Assembly (NCBI RefSeq): GCF_001408515.1
Contig: NZ_CYPR01000200.1
Coordinates: forward strand, 1-32,733
Direction: 5' to 3'
DNA length: 32,733 bases
Source of the DNA: Jannaschia seosinensis
GTDB taxonomy: Bacteria > Pseudomonadota > Alphaproteobacteria > Rhodobacterales > Rhodobacteraceae
Position numbers and translations under genes: made by a program. Positions 16,595 through 25,033 of this stretch are shown here, piece by piece (the first letter of the stretch is position 1; the number at the start of each line of letters is the position of its first letter). Below the pieces are notes generated by a model. It was not told the DNA's origin. It saw nothing but the letters and a program-made list of their open reading frames with translations, and made no database searches.

Positions 16595-17389
16595 ATGCGA
16601 ATACTGATTACCAACGACGACGGCATCTCCGCCCCCGGCCTGGAGATCCTCGAAGCCATCGCTCACGACGTTGCCGGCCAGCGGGGCGAGGTTTGGGTCG
16701 TTGCGCCCGCCTTCGAGCAGTCGGGTGTGGGTCATTGCATCAACTACGTGAAGCCTTCGATGTTGCAGCGCCTCGATGAGCGGCGTTTCGCGCTTGAGGG
16801 ATCCCCCGCCGATTGCGTGCTCGCGGGTCTCGGTCATCTGGTCCGCGGGCCGGTGGACCTCGTTCTGTCCGGGGTGAACCGTGGCAACAATGCCGGCGAG
16901 AACACCGTCTATTCCGGCACGATCGGCGGCGCGATGGAGGGGGCTCTGCAGGGGGTGCCTGCGATTGCGCTGAGCCAGTTCTACGGGCCGGGCAATATCG
17001 AGCTTCCCAATCCGTTCGAGGCCGCCTCCGGGCACGGGGCGGAGGTCGTGCGCCGGCTTCTCGAGGTGGCGCCGTGGGGCGGCGAGACCTATAAGCTGTT
17101 TTACAACGTCAACTTTCCGCCGGTCACGTCGGCCAAGGTCAAGGGGATCGCGGCCGTGGCCCAAGGCTACCGCGGCGATGCACGGATGGGCGTGGCGCCC
17201 AACAAGTCGCCCGCAGGCCGCGAATATCTGTGGATCCAGGCCAGCGCGCAGGGTCAGATGACCCAGCCGGGCACCGACGTGAAGGCCAATCTCGAGGGCT
17301 GGGTGTCGGTGACGCCCATGCGCTGCGATCTGACGGACCGGGATGTGCTGGCGGAACTGTCCGGCGCGCTCGATCCCTACGAGGGGTGA
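16595..17389 (+). CDS. surE: 5'-/3'-nucleotidase SurE
   Basis: SurE is a metal-dependent nucleoside monophosphatase linked to stationary-phase survival. The 264-residue protein starts with the metal site [13 protein letters not shown] (Asp8, Asp9). It has the Ser in [11 protein letters not shown] and the Asn region [19 protein letters not shown], then [17 protein letters not shown]. Length is normal. It is followed after four bases by pcm, the classical surE-pcm pair. Confidence 0.96.
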   Translation: MRILITNDDGISAPGLEILEAIAHDVAGQRGEVWVVAPAFEQSGVGHCINYVKPSMLQRLDERRFALEGSPADCVLAGLGHLVRGPVDLVLSGVNRGNNAGENTVYSGTIGGAMEGALQGVPAIALSQFYGPGNIELPNPFEAASGHGAEVVRRLLEVAPWGGETYKLFYNVNFPPVTSAKVKGIAAVAQGYRGDARMGVAPNKSPAGREYLWIQASAQGQMTQPGTDVKANLEGWVSVTPMRCDLTDRDVLAELSGALDPYEG

Positions 17390-17393
17390 CGTT

Positions 17394-18029
17394 ATGACGC
17401 CGGAGGACACGATGCGCCTGCTCGTCGCGCTCCGGTCGCGGGGCGTGACCGACACGCGCGTCCTGGAGGCGATGGAGCAGGTGGATCGTGCGCTTTTCGT
17501 CTCGGACACCTTCGCCGATCAGGCCTTCGAGGATGTGCCCCTGCCGATCCAGTCGGGCCAGACGATCAGCCAGCCCTCCGTCGTCGGGCTGATGACCCAG
17601 GCCCTTGGGGTGCAGCCGCGTGACAAGGTTCTCGAAGTCGGTACGGGCACGGGGTATCAAGCCGCGATCCTCGCCCATCTCGCCCGCCGCGTCTACACGG
17701 TGGAGCGGCACAGGACGCTCGCGCGCATTGCGCGGGAGAACCATGCGGTGCTCGGGCTGACGAACATCACCCAGATTTCGGGCGACGGCAGCCGAGGTCT
17801 CCCCGAGCAGGCACCCTTCGACCGCATCCTCGTGACGGCGGCGGCAGAGGATCCGCCCGGTCCGCTGTTGGCACAACTGCGCGAAGGAGGTAGCATGGTC
17901 GTGCCCGTCGGCGTCTCGGACCATGTTCAGACGCTTGTGAAGGTCACGCGGGGGCCTGACGGATACGATTACGAGGAACTTCTTCCGGTGCGCTTCGTGC
18001 CGCTGGTCGAAGGCGTGGAGCCGGGCTGA
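17394..18029 (+). CDS. pcm: Protein-L-isoaspartate O-methyltransferase
   Basis: PCM repairs isoaspartyl residues in aged proteins by SAM-dependent methylation. The 211-residue product shows [19 protein letters not shown] (substrate-binding), the SAM motif [23 protein letters not shown] and the later [14 protein letters not shown]. The start at ATG 17394 gives the usual family N-terminus; an upstream GTG within surE would add an unrelated tail. The gene sits between surE and an nlpD-like gene, an order kept in many proteobacteria. Confidence 0.95.
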   Translation: MTPEDTMRLLVALRSRGVTDTRVLEAMEQVDRALFVSDTFADQAFEDVPLPIQSGQTISQPSVVGLMTQALGVQPRDKVLEVGTGTGYQAAILAHLARRVYTVERHRTLARIARENHAVLGLTNITQISGDGSRGLPEQAPFDRILVTAAAEDPPGPLLAQLREGGSMVVPVGVSDHVQTLVKVTRGPDGYDYEELLPVRFVPLVEGVEPG

Positions 18030-18093
18030 AGACCCGACCCGCGGCAAGATAGGGCAGAACCCGGCACGCCGGGGCAGACATTGGGGAACAGGC

Positions 18094-19290
18094 ATGTCCG
18101 ACAGAGCAGGGCGGCCCGGCGCGACCGGCCCCTTCCGTATTGCGCCTTTGAGCGTGATCCTTCTTTCCACGGCGCTTGCGGGATGTTCCGAGTTCCGTTC
18201 CGGCAATCTCGATTTCGACCTGCGGGACGGCAACGGCACGCTCAACACCTCCGGTGCGGCGCAGTTGGCGGCGACGCAGAGGCCGAAGCCCGACGCCAGT
18301 GGCCTCATCACCTATCCGAATTATCAGGTCGTCGTGGCGCGGTCCGGCGACACCGTGGCCGATGTTGCCGACCGTATTGGAATTTCCGCGTCGGAACTCG
18401 CCCGGTTCAACGGCCTGTCAGTGGATGACCGGCTCAACGCCAATGCCGTTCTGGCCCTGCCGCGCCGGGTGGCGCCTGCGGGCGGCGCCGCGCGTCCGGA
18501 CATAACCTCCATTGCGGGGCAGGCGATCGACCGGGCTTCGGGGCCGGGTCAGGCGGCACCGGTTCCGGTGGCCGTCCAGACCGGTGAGGAGCCGGTTCGC
18601 CACCGCGTGGCCCGGGGCGAGACGGCGTTCTCCATCGCACGCCTCTATGGTGTCAGCCCCACGAGCCTCGCGGAATGGAACGGTCTCGGGCCCGACCTCT
18701 CCGTGCGCGAGGGGCAATACCTCCTGATCCCGCTGGTCATCGGCCAAGACGGTGCGAGTGGGCTTTCCGTGCCCGATCCGGGTGCCGGATCCGCCACGCC
18801 GGTTCCGCCCTCCGCGGCCTCCGCTCTGCCCGACACGGTGGAGCAGGCGACCCTGCCGGCCAGTCCCGATCTCGACAAGTTCCGGACCGAGGCCAGCGCC
18901 GCGCCGGAGCCTGCGCCAGCGCCGCAACCGGTGGCCTCGGGCGGAAGCACGCTGCGCCGCCCGGTCGCGGGTCAGGTGCTGCGCCCCTTCTCCGGAAGCA
19001 ACGAGGGCGTCGATTTCAGGGCCAGCGAGGGCGAGGCCGTGGCCGCTGCCGCCTCCGGCACGGTGGCCGCGATCACCCGCGACACCGACCAGGTGCCGAT
19101 CCTCGTGCTGCGCCACGAGGGCGGGCTGCTGACGGTCTATGCCAACATCAAGGATATCACCGTTGAGAAGGGCGATCCCGTTTCCACGGGGCAGCGCATC
19201 GCATCCGTCGGCGGGGGCAGCCCGGCCTTCCTGCATTTCGAGGTGCGCCGCGGGTTCGACGCCGTGGACCCGGAGCCGCTTCTTCGCTGA
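18094..19290 (+). CDS. nlpD: NlpD-like lipoprotein with two LysM and a degenerate LytM (M23) domain
   Basis: The 398-residue product has an N-terminal signal with lipobox LAGC (Cys31), so it should be a lipoprotein. LysM 1 (about 77-123, VVVARSGDTVADVADRIG) and LysM 2 (about 168-212, HRVARGETAFSIARLYG) bind peptidoglycan. A Pro/Ala linker precedes the M23-type domain at about 288-398. There the zinc ligands are altered: the HxxxD position reads NEGVD and the YAH position reads YAN, with only LHFEV kept. The same loss occurs in E. coli NlpD, an amidase activator without own hydrolase activity. A role in activating septal amidases is inferred. Confidence 0.9.
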   Translation: MSDRAGRPGATGPFRIAPLSVILLSTALAGCSEFRSGNLDFDLRDGNGTLNTSGAAQLAATQRPKPDASGLITYPNYQVVVARSGDTVADVADRIGISASELARFNGLSVDDRLNANAVLALPRRVAPAGGAARPDITSIAGQAIDRASGPGQAAPVPVAVQTGEEPVRHRVARGETAFSIARLYGVSPTSLAEWNGLGPDLSVREGQYLLIPLVIGQDGASGLSVPDPGAGSATPVPPSAASALPDTVEQATLPASPDLDKFRTEASAAPEPAPAPQPVASGGSTLRRPVAGQVLRPFSGSNEGVDFRASEGEAVAAAASGTVAAITRDTDQVPILVLRHEGGLLTVYANIKDITVEKGDPVSTGQRIASVGGGSPAFLHFEVRRGFDAVDPEPLLR

Positions 19291-19434
19291 AGGCAGGACG
19301 GGCGCGTGCGATGCGACGGATCGCGGCACCGCCCGGCGAATCTTTGCACGACCGCTTTCATGTGGCGGTTGCAATGCGTAAGTAACAAACGGATCAGGAT
19401 GGGCGCCCGGACCGCGCCCCGCAGGGAGATCGCA

Positions 19435-19656
19435 ATGCTTAACAATATCGGCCTTCCGGGCCTTCTCCTCATCGCAGTCGTCGTGCTGGTGCTGTTCGGC
19501 CGCGGCAAGATTTCCTCGCTGATGGGCGAGGTCGGCAAAGGCATCACCGCCTTCAAGAAGGGCGTGAGCGACGGGTCGAAGGACGATGACGAAGCCATCG
19601 CCGACGGCACGGCCGCGCGCAATGTCACGCCCGAGGCCGACAAGGAAAAGGTCTGA
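19435..19656 (+). CDS. tatA: Sec-independent translocase subunit TatA
   Basis: TatA forms the variable-size pore of the twin-arginine system. The 73-residue protein has a short N-terminal membrane helix ([17 protein letters not shown]), the hinge [17 protein letters not shown], an amphipathic helix with FKKG, and an acidic soluble tail. ATG 19435 follows GGGAG with good spacing; upstream ATG codons in the frame do not fit the family. tatB follows 24 bases later. Confidence 0.95.
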   Translation: MLNNIGLPGLLLIAVVVLVLFGRGKISSLMGEVGKGITAFKKGVSDGSKDDDEAIADGTAARNVTPEADKEKV

Positions 19657-19680
19657 GGCAGACCCTGAAAGGCTGAGGCC

Positions 19681-20178
19681 ATGCTGGACATCGGCTGGAG
19701 CGAGCTGCTCGTCATCGGCGTCGTCGCGCTTATTGTCGTCGGGCCCAAGGATTTGCCCAAGATGTTTCGCACGCTGGGTGAATTCACGGGCAAGGCGCGC
19801 CGTATGGCGCGCGAATTCCAGAACGCGATGAACGACGCCGCCGACGAAAGCGGGGTCGGTGACGTTGCCAAGGATCTCCGCAAGATGGCGAACCCCAAGA
19901 AGTTCGGGATGGATGCGCTGAACGACGCGACCGGTGATCTGAAATCATGGACGCCGGATAGCGAGGCGGCCAAGAGGGCGCCGGCGACCAAGCCCGGACC
20001 GTACAAGGCGCCCGACGCGTCCGATCTCGACGCCGCCGAGTTGGCGGAGGAGCCCGCGCTCCGGCCCGATCCCGCTGCGCCCAAGCCAGCAGATCCGAAG
20101 CCCGCGCCGACGACATCGCCCGAGCCTTCCGATGGTGCGCATATGGCGGACGCCAAGCCAAAGGCATCCGACGCATGA
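19681..20178 (+). CDS. tatB: Sec-independent translocase subunit TatB
   Basis: TatB joins TatC in the twin-arginine signal receptor. The 165-residue protein has the membrane helix MLDIGWSELLVIGVVALIVVG with the conserved Glu8, then GPKDLPKMFRTLGEF and a longer amphipathic region (GKARRMAREFQNAM). The C-terminal 80 residues are a disordered Pro/Ala/Asp tail. The stop overlaps the tatC start in ATGA (20175-20178). Confidence 0.95.
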   Translation: MLDIGWSELLVIGVVALIVVGPKDLPKMFRTLGEFTGKARRMAREFQNAMNDAADESGVGDVAKDLRKMANPKKFGMDALNDATGDLKSWTPDSEAAKRAPATKPGPYKAPDASDLDAAELAEEPALRPDPAAPKPADPKPAPTTSPEPSDGAHMADAKPKASDA

Positions 20179-21038
20179 GCCGCATTGAGGATGAACTGGA
20201 GGATAGTGCCGCTCCGCTGATCGAGCATCTGGCGGAGTTGCGGACGCGCCTCATCAAAGCGGTCGCGGCCTTTGTCGTCGCGATGATCGTATGTTTCACG
20301 GTGGCGGAGCCACTTCTCGACTTCCTCGCCGATCCCATTGCGGATGTCCTGCGATCCCGGGGGCAGCCTGCGCAGCTGATCTTCACCGCACCGCAGGAGA
20401 AGTTTTTCGTCCTCATCCGGATTTCCGTGATCGGGGGCTTCGCTTTGTCTTTCCCGGTTATTGCGCACCAACTCTGGCGCTTCGTCGCGCCCGGTCTCTA
20501 CCGGACCGAGAAGAACGCGTTCCTGCCCTTTATCTTCGCCTCGCCGCTGCTGTTCGCGCTGGGCGCGGCATTCGCGCATTATGTCGTCACCCCGCTGGCG
20601 ATGAACTTCTTCATCGGCTTTTCCGACGCGATCCCGGCGCTGGTGAACTACGTTACCGGCACGCAGCCGATCGGCGTGATCGAGGACGAGAAGCTTCGAA
20701 CGATCTTCCTCGGCTCGGTCCGGGAATCGCTGGACCTGTCGCTCAAGTTCATCTTCGCCTTCGGTCTGTGCTTTCAGCTGCCGGTCCTGCTGACCCTCAT
20801 GGGGATGGCCGGTCTCGTCAGCGCCGAAGGTCTGGGCAACATGCGAAAGTACGCGGTGGTGGCCATTCTGGTTCTCGCCGCACTGGTAACGCCGCCGGAC
20901 GTGATCACGCAGCTGATCCTGTTCGTGGTCGTCTACGGTCTTTACGAGGTTTCGATCCAGCTCGTCCGGCTGGTGGAGGCGCGGCGGACCAAGCGGCTGC
21001 GTGAGGAAGGTGTTCTCGACGAAGACGAGGCGCTGTGA
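20175..21038 (+). CDS. tatC: Sec-independent translocase subunit TatC
   Basis: TatC is the core receptor of the twin-arginine pathway in the inner membrane. The 287-residue protein shows the N-terminal IEHLAELRTRLIKA (conserved Glu and Arg for signal binding), six hydrophobic segments, and the family blocks FTAPQEKFFVLIRIS and FIFAFGLCFQLPVLL. The C-terminal cytoplasmic tail is charged. The stop overlaps the next gene's GTG start in GTGA. Confidence 0.97.
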   Translation: MSRIEDELEDSAAPLIEHLAELRTRLIKAVAAFVVAMIVCFTVAEPLLDFLADPIADVLRSRGQPAQLIFTAPQEKFFVLIRISVIGGFALSFPVIAHQLWRFVAPGLYRTEKNAFLPFIFASPLLFALGAAFAHYVVTPLAMNFFIGFSDAIPALVNYVTGTQPIGVIEDEKLRTIFLGSVRESLDLSLKFIFAFGLCFQLPVLLTLMGMAGLVSAEGLGNMRKYAVVAILVLAALVTPPDVITQLILFVVVYGLYEVSIQLVRLVEARRTKRLREEGVLDEDEAL

Positions 21039-21877
21039 GCGAGATGAGCGGCGATGCCCTCGCCCGGATTGCCACTGCGTTGGAGCGGCTGGCGCCGGGC
21101 CCCGCCAGCGCGCCGGATTGGTCGGCATCGGCCTATCTGTGGGACACCGCGCCGGATCGGCTGATCCCGGTGGAGCGGGTGAACCGAGTTCCGCTCGACC
21201 TCCTCGTAGGGATCGACCGGACGCGCGATACGCTGCTTGCCAACACGCGTCGGTTTGCCGAGGGGTTTCCCGCCAACAATGCGTTGTTGTGGGGTGCACG
21301 GGGGATGGGAAAGTCGAGCCTCGTCAAGGCCGTGCATGGTGAGCTACAGGAAACGGGCCTCAAGCTCATCGAGTTGCAGCGCGAGGAGATCGAGAGCGTC
21401 GGCCGGCTGCTGACGCTGCTGCGGGCTGCGCCGCACCGCTTCGTTCTATATTGCGACGATCTGAGCTTCGGGCACGACGATGCGGCCTACAAGTCGCTCA
21501 AGGCGGTGCTCGACGGCGGCATCGAGGGGCGCCCGAACAACGTCGTGTTCTACGCGACCTCGAACCGCCGCCACCTGATGCCCCGCGACATGATCGAGAA
21601 CGAGCGGTCCACCGCGATCGCTCCGGGGGAGGCGGTCGAGGAAAAGGTGTCGCTGTCCGACCGCTTCGGCCTCTGGCTCGGCTTTCATCCTTGCGGTCAG
21701 GCGGCCTATCTCGAGATGATCCGGGGCTATTGCGAGGCCTACGGCGTCGAGATCGACGACGCCACGCTGCGCGCCGAAGCGGTTGAATGGCAGGCGACGC
21801 GCGGCGCGCGTTCCGGTCGGGTTGCCTGGCAATTCTTCACGGATCTCGCCGGCCGACGGGGTGTCACCCTCGCGTGA
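21035..21877 (+). CDS. DUF815-family P-loop ATPase
   Basis: The 280-residue protein has a helical N-terminal part followed by an AAA+-like core. Walker A is GARGMGKSS (about 88-96), Walker B FVLYCDDLSF (about 135-144), and TSNRRHLMPRDM gives the sensor/arginine segment. This matches the DUF815 predicted ATPases, whose cellular role is not established. GTG 21035 overlaps the tatC stop; ATG 21044 is an alternative. The tight coupling to tatC makes co-expression with the Tat system likely, but a functional link is only an inference. Confidence 0.85.
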   Translation: MSEMSGDALARIATALERLAPGPASAPDWSASAYLWDTAPDRLIPVERVNRVPLDLLVGIDRTRDTLLANTRRFAEGFPANNALLWGARGMGKSSLVKAVHGELQETGLKLIELQREEIESVGRLLTLLRAAPHRFVLYCDDLSFGHDDAAYKSLKAVLDGGIEGRPNNVVFYATSNRRHLMPRDMIENERSTAIAPGEAVEEKVSLSDRFGLWLGFHPCGQAAYLEMIRGYCEAYGVEIDDATLRAEAVEWQATRGARSGRVAWQFFTDLAGRRGVTLA

Positions 21878-21988
21878 ATAGACTGTTTCGCCCGCACAGG
21901 GCGCATTATCGGCCTTTTCACGGCGGGGACCGCTGATAGGGTAGCGTAGGAAGGTCCGTTCACAGGACCACCAACAGGGAGAATTGTC

Positions 21989-23176
21989 ATGAAGAAGTTT
22001 CTGCTCGCCTCCGCCGCGACATTTGCCGCGACCGCCGCCTTCGCGCAGGACGATCCGGTCAAGCTTGGCGTCGTCCTCGGCTTCACCGGCCCGCTCGAGT
22101 CGCTCGCGCCCACGATGGCCGCCGGCGCCGAATTGGCCATGAGCGAGGTTTCGGAGTCCGGAGCTCTTCTCGACGGAACGTCCGTCGACTCCGTCGAGGC
22201 CGACTCGACCTGCATCGACGCTGCCGCCGCGACCGCAGCGACCGAGCGCCTGATCACCGGCGACGGTGTCGTCGGCATCGTCGGTGCGGATTGCTCGGGC
22301 GTGACCGGCGCCATGTTGTCGAACGTCGCCGTGCCGAACGGCATCGTGATGATCTCGCCTTCCGCGACGTCGCCGGGGCTCACCGACGCCGAGGATAACG
22401 GTCTGTTCTTCCGCACCGCGCCGTCGGACGCGCGCCAGGGTGAGATTGTGACCGACATCCTGATGGAGAACGGTGTCGAAGAGATCGCGCTGACCTACAC
22501 CAACAACGATTACGGCAAGGGGCTCGCCGACGCGATTGAGGCCAACTTCAAGGATGCGGGCGGCACCGTGACCATCGCGGCCGCGCATGAGGACGGCAAG
22601 GCCGACTATTCCGCCGAAGTGGGCGCATTGTCGGCCGCGGGCGGCGAAGTGCTGGTCGTGGCGGGCTACGTCGATCAGGGCGGCTCCGGGATCGTGCGCG
22701 CGGCGCTCGACTCGGGCGCGTTCGACACGTTCTACTTCCCTGACGGCATGGTGTCTCAGGCGCTGGTCGACAACTTCGGCAGTGAAATCAACGGCTCCTA
22801 CGGCGCGAACCCTGGCACCGACAGCCCCGGCGCCCAGATCTATCAGGACATGGCGACGGAGGCCGGCTTCGATGGCACGCAGCCCTTCTCGGCTGAGGCC
22901 TACGATGCGGCATCGCTGATCCTCCTGGCCATGCAGGCGGCGGGCTCGAGCGATCCGTCGGTCTACAAGGAATACGTGATGGACGTGGCCAACGCGCCGG
23001 GTGAGGAGATCCTGCCGGGCGAACTGGAGACGGGCCTCCAGATCATTGCCGATGGCGGCGATGTCGACTTTGTCGGCGCCTCCGCGGTGGAGCTGATCGG
23101 ACCCGGCGAATCGGCGGGCAATTACCGCGAGATCACCATCACTGACGGTGAGCTCGAGGTCGTCGGCTACCGCTGA
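21989..23176 (+). CDS. Branched-chain amino acid-type ABC transporter substrate-binding protein
   Basis: The 395-residue periplasmic receptor has a signal peptide (MKKFLLASAATFAATAAFA, then QDD). A type I binding-protein fold follows, beginning VKLGVVLGFTGPLESLAPTMAAG. Typical blocks are IVGADCSGVTGAM, the hinge LTYTNNDYGKGLADAIE and FSAEAYDAASLILLAMQAAG. Cys at about 72 and 102 may form the disulfide common in LivJ-like proteins. The ligand is not readable from sequence; amino acids, amides or urea are known for the family. It opens the five-gene transporter operon and has a strong site GGGAG before ATG. Confidence 0.92.
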   Translation: MKKFLLASAATFAATAAFAQDDPVKLGVVLGFTGPLESLAPTMAAGAELAMSEVSESGALLDGTSVDSVEADSTCIDAAAATAATERLITGDGVVGIVGADCSGVTGAMLSNVAVPNGIVMISPSATSPGLTDAEDNGLFFRTAPSDARQGEIVTDILMENGVEEIALTYTNNDYGKGLADAIEANFKDAGGTVTIAAAHEDGKADYSAEVGALSAAGGEVLVVAGYVDQGGSGIVRAALDSGAFDTFYFPDGMVSQALVDNFGSEINGSYGANPGTDSPGAQIYQDMATEAGFDGTQPFSAEAYDAASLILLAMQAAGSSDPSVYKEYVMDVANAPGEEILPGELETGLQIIADGGDVDFVGASAVELIGPGESAGNYREITITDGELEVVGYR

Positions 23177-23197
23177 CCCTACGGCACGATGAGGCGG

Positions 23198-23221
23198 ACG
23201 GCCCCGGACATCCGGGGCCGT
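23198..23221 (+). promoter_or_regulatory. GC-rich hairpin between binding protein and first ATPase gene
   Basis: ACGGCCCCGGA and TCCGGGGCCGT form an almost perfect stem with a tiny loop, 21 bases after the stop of the binding-protein gene. No T run follows, so it looks less like a full terminator and more like a 3' mRNA stabiliser or partial terminator that would keep binding-protein expression above that of the membrane parts. Confidence 0.6.
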
Positions 23222-23260
23222 TCCAATAAGGGGCGGATACTGCTCCACCAGGGAGAAGAC

Positions 23261-24052
23261 ATGATCGAGGTCACCGACCTGCATCGCCATTTCGGCGGCT
23301 TCCGGGCCGTCGATGGCGCGACGCTTCGGATCAAGGAGCGTTCGATTACCGGACTGATCGGCCCGAATGGCGCCGGAAAGACGACCCTTTTCAATGTCAT
23401 AGCGGGTGTTCTCAAACCGACGTCCGGGCACGTGGCGATGGCGGGCAAGGATATCACCGGCCTGCCGCCGCACGAATTGTTCCATCTCGGCCTGTTGCGC
23501 ACGTTCCAGATCGCGCACGAATTCAAGTCGATGACCGTGCGCGAGAACCTGATGATGGTGCCGGGTGCGCAATCGGGCGAGACGCTCTGGAACGCGTGGT
23601 TCGGACGTGCCGCGATCCGTCGGGAGGAGGCGCGGCTGGCCGAGAAGGCCGATGAGGTGCTCGACTTCCTGACCATCTCGCATCTCGCGGACGAGCGGGC
23701 GGGCAACCTGTCCGGCGGTCAGAAGAAGCTGCTGGAGCTTGGCCGCACGATGATGGTCGATGCCCGGATCGTGTTCCTCGACGAGGTCGGGGCAGGGGTG
23801 AACCGGACGCTGCTCAACACGATCGGTGACGCGATCCTGCGCCTCAACGAGGAACGCGGCTACACGTTCGTCGTCATCGAACACGACATGGATTTCATCG
23901 GCCGCATCTGCGACCCGGTCATCTGCATGGCCGAGGGCAAGGTGCTGGCCGAGGGGTCGCTCGCGGAGATCAAGGCCAACGAGCAGGTGATCGAGGCCTA
24001 CTTGGGCACCGGGCTCAAGAACAAGGATCAGCTTTCGGGGGCTCCGGCATGA
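23261..24052 (+). CDS. livG: ABC transporter ATP-binding protein, LivG type
   Basis: The 263-residue ATPase begins MIEVTDLHRHFGGFRAVDGA. It carries Walker A GPNGAGKTT (about 36-44), signature LSGGQKKLLELGR, the Walker B region IVFLDEVGAGVN and the switch His in VVIEHDMDFI, with the LivG-type C-terminal IEAYLGTG. The position after the catalytic Glu is Val instead of the usual Pro. ATG 23261 follows GGGAGA by six bases; an earlier ATG at 23189 would place the intergenic hairpin inside the gene and is unlikely. The stop overlaps the next start in ATGA. Confidence 0.93.
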   Translation: MIEVTDLHRHFGGFRAVDGATLRIKERSITGLIGPNGAGKTTLFNVIAGVLKPTSGHVAMAGKDITGLPPHELFHLGLLRTFQIAHEFKSMTVRENLMMVPGAQSGETLWNAWFGRAAIRREEARLAEKADEVLDFLTISHLADERAGNLSGGQKKLLELGRTMMVDARIVFLDEVGAGVNRTLLNTIGDAILRLNEERGYTFVVIEHDMDFIGRICDPVICMAEGKVLAEGSLAEIKANEQVIEAYLGTGLKNKDQLSGAPA

Positions 24053-24870
24053 GCGACGCCTATAGCGACAGTCGGGGCAATCACGACGCGTCCATCGTCA
24101 ACCCGCGGGGCCGCGGCACGATGGTTCCCGGCAAGGCAACCGGCGAGCGGGTCGAAACGGCCAACGCCTTCCTTGTTGGCGACACGATGAGCGGCGGCTA
24201 CGGCCAAGGGCCCGACATCCTGCACGCGTGCACCATAGCCGTCGATCCCGGCGAGATTGCCGTGATCGTCGGGCCCAACGGCGCGGGCAAGTCGACCGCG
24301 ATGAAGGCGGTCTTCGGGATGCTGAACCTGCGCAAGGGATCTGTCCGGCTCGACGGGCAGGACATCACCGATCTGAGTCCGCAGGACCGCGTCGCGCAGG
24401 GCATGGGGTTCGTGCCGCAGACGTCGAACATCTTCACCTCCCTGACCGTGGAGGAAAACCTCGAGATGGGCGCCTTCATCCGCCGCGACGACATCCGCGG
24501 CACGATGGAGCAGATCTACGAGCTGTTTCCCATCTTGAAGGACAAGCGCCGCCAGCCTGCCGGAGAGCTTTCCGGCGGGCAGCGCCAGCAGGTTGCCGTC
24601 GGCCGGGCCCTGATGACGAAGCCGAAGGTGCTGATGCTGGATGAACCGACGGCAGGTGTGTCGCCCATCGTGATGGACGAACTCTTCGACCGCATCATCG
24701 AGGTCAGCCGCACCGGCATTCCCATCCTGATGGTCGAGCAGAACGCCCGTCAGGCGCTGGAAATCGCCGATCGCGGCTATGTTCTGGTGCAGGGGCGCAA
24801 CGCGCATACCGGCACCGGCAAGGAACTTCTGGCGGACGAGGATGTCCGGCGGTCGTTCCTGGGGGGCTGA
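24049..24870 (+). CDS. livF: ABC transporter ATP-binding protein, LivF type
   Basis: A 273-residue ATPase with Walker A GPNGAGKST (about 76-84), FVPQTSNIFTSLTVEENLEMG, signature LSGGQRQQVAVGRAL, Walker B VLMLDEPTAGVSP and ILMVEQNARQALEIADRGYVL. The last two are typical of LivF. It is about 40 residues longer than usual at the N-terminus; this hydrophilic extension (start MSDAYSDSRGNHD) comes before the first strand. Translation is coupled to livG by the ATGA overlap, which supports the early start. Confidence 0.92.
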   Translation: MSDAYSDSRGNHDASIVNPRGRGTMVPGKATGERVETANAFLVGDTMSGGYGQGPDILHACTIAVDPGEIAVIVGPNGAGKSTAMKAVFGMLNLRKGSVRLDGQDITDLSPQDRVAQGMGFVPQTSNIFTSLTVEENLEMGAFIRRDDIRGTMEQIYELFPILKDKRRQPAGELSGGQRQQVAVGRALMTKPKVLMLDEPTAGVSPIVMDELFDRIIEVSRTGIPILMVEQNARQALEIADRGYVLVQGRNAHTGTGKELLADEDVRRSFLGG

Positions 24871-24871
24871 C

Positions 24872-25033
24872 ATGCTGCGCCCATTTTCGCTTCCCATTCC
24901 TTCCGGGCGTCCCGCCACTGCTCTGCCTGCCTTTTTGGTCTGCGCAGGGCGGGGCGTTGCCCGCGCCGCGGGCGGTCACGCTCCCTCGTCGCCCGCCAAT
25001 ACACGTCTCTCCTGCCGAGGACCGCGCCCCTGA
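24872..25033 (+). CDS. Possible 53-residue ORF filling the livF-livH gap
   Basis: ATG 24872 comes one base after the livF stop, and its TGA (25031-25033) overlaps the livH start in TGATG. The product is rich in Pro, Arg, Ala and Ser and resembles no family I know. A GCCCGC/GCGGGC hairpin (24959-24973) lies in the middle. Exact fit between two genes suggests translational coupling, but the low-complexity composition also fits a non-coding spacer. Treat as doubtful. Confidence 0.3.
   Translation: MLRPFSLPIPSGRPATALPAFLVCAGRGVARAAGGHAPSSPANTRLSCRGPRP

Noticed and set aside
19137-21299. 720-codon open frame on the minus strand
   Set aside because: It is antisense to nlpD, tatA, tatB and tatC and composed of shadow sequence.
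21446-23884. 812-codon open frame on the minus strand
   Set aside because: It covers the opposite strand of the DUF815, binding-protein and livG genes, which have clear motifs; the minus frame is Arg/His-rich shadow sequence.
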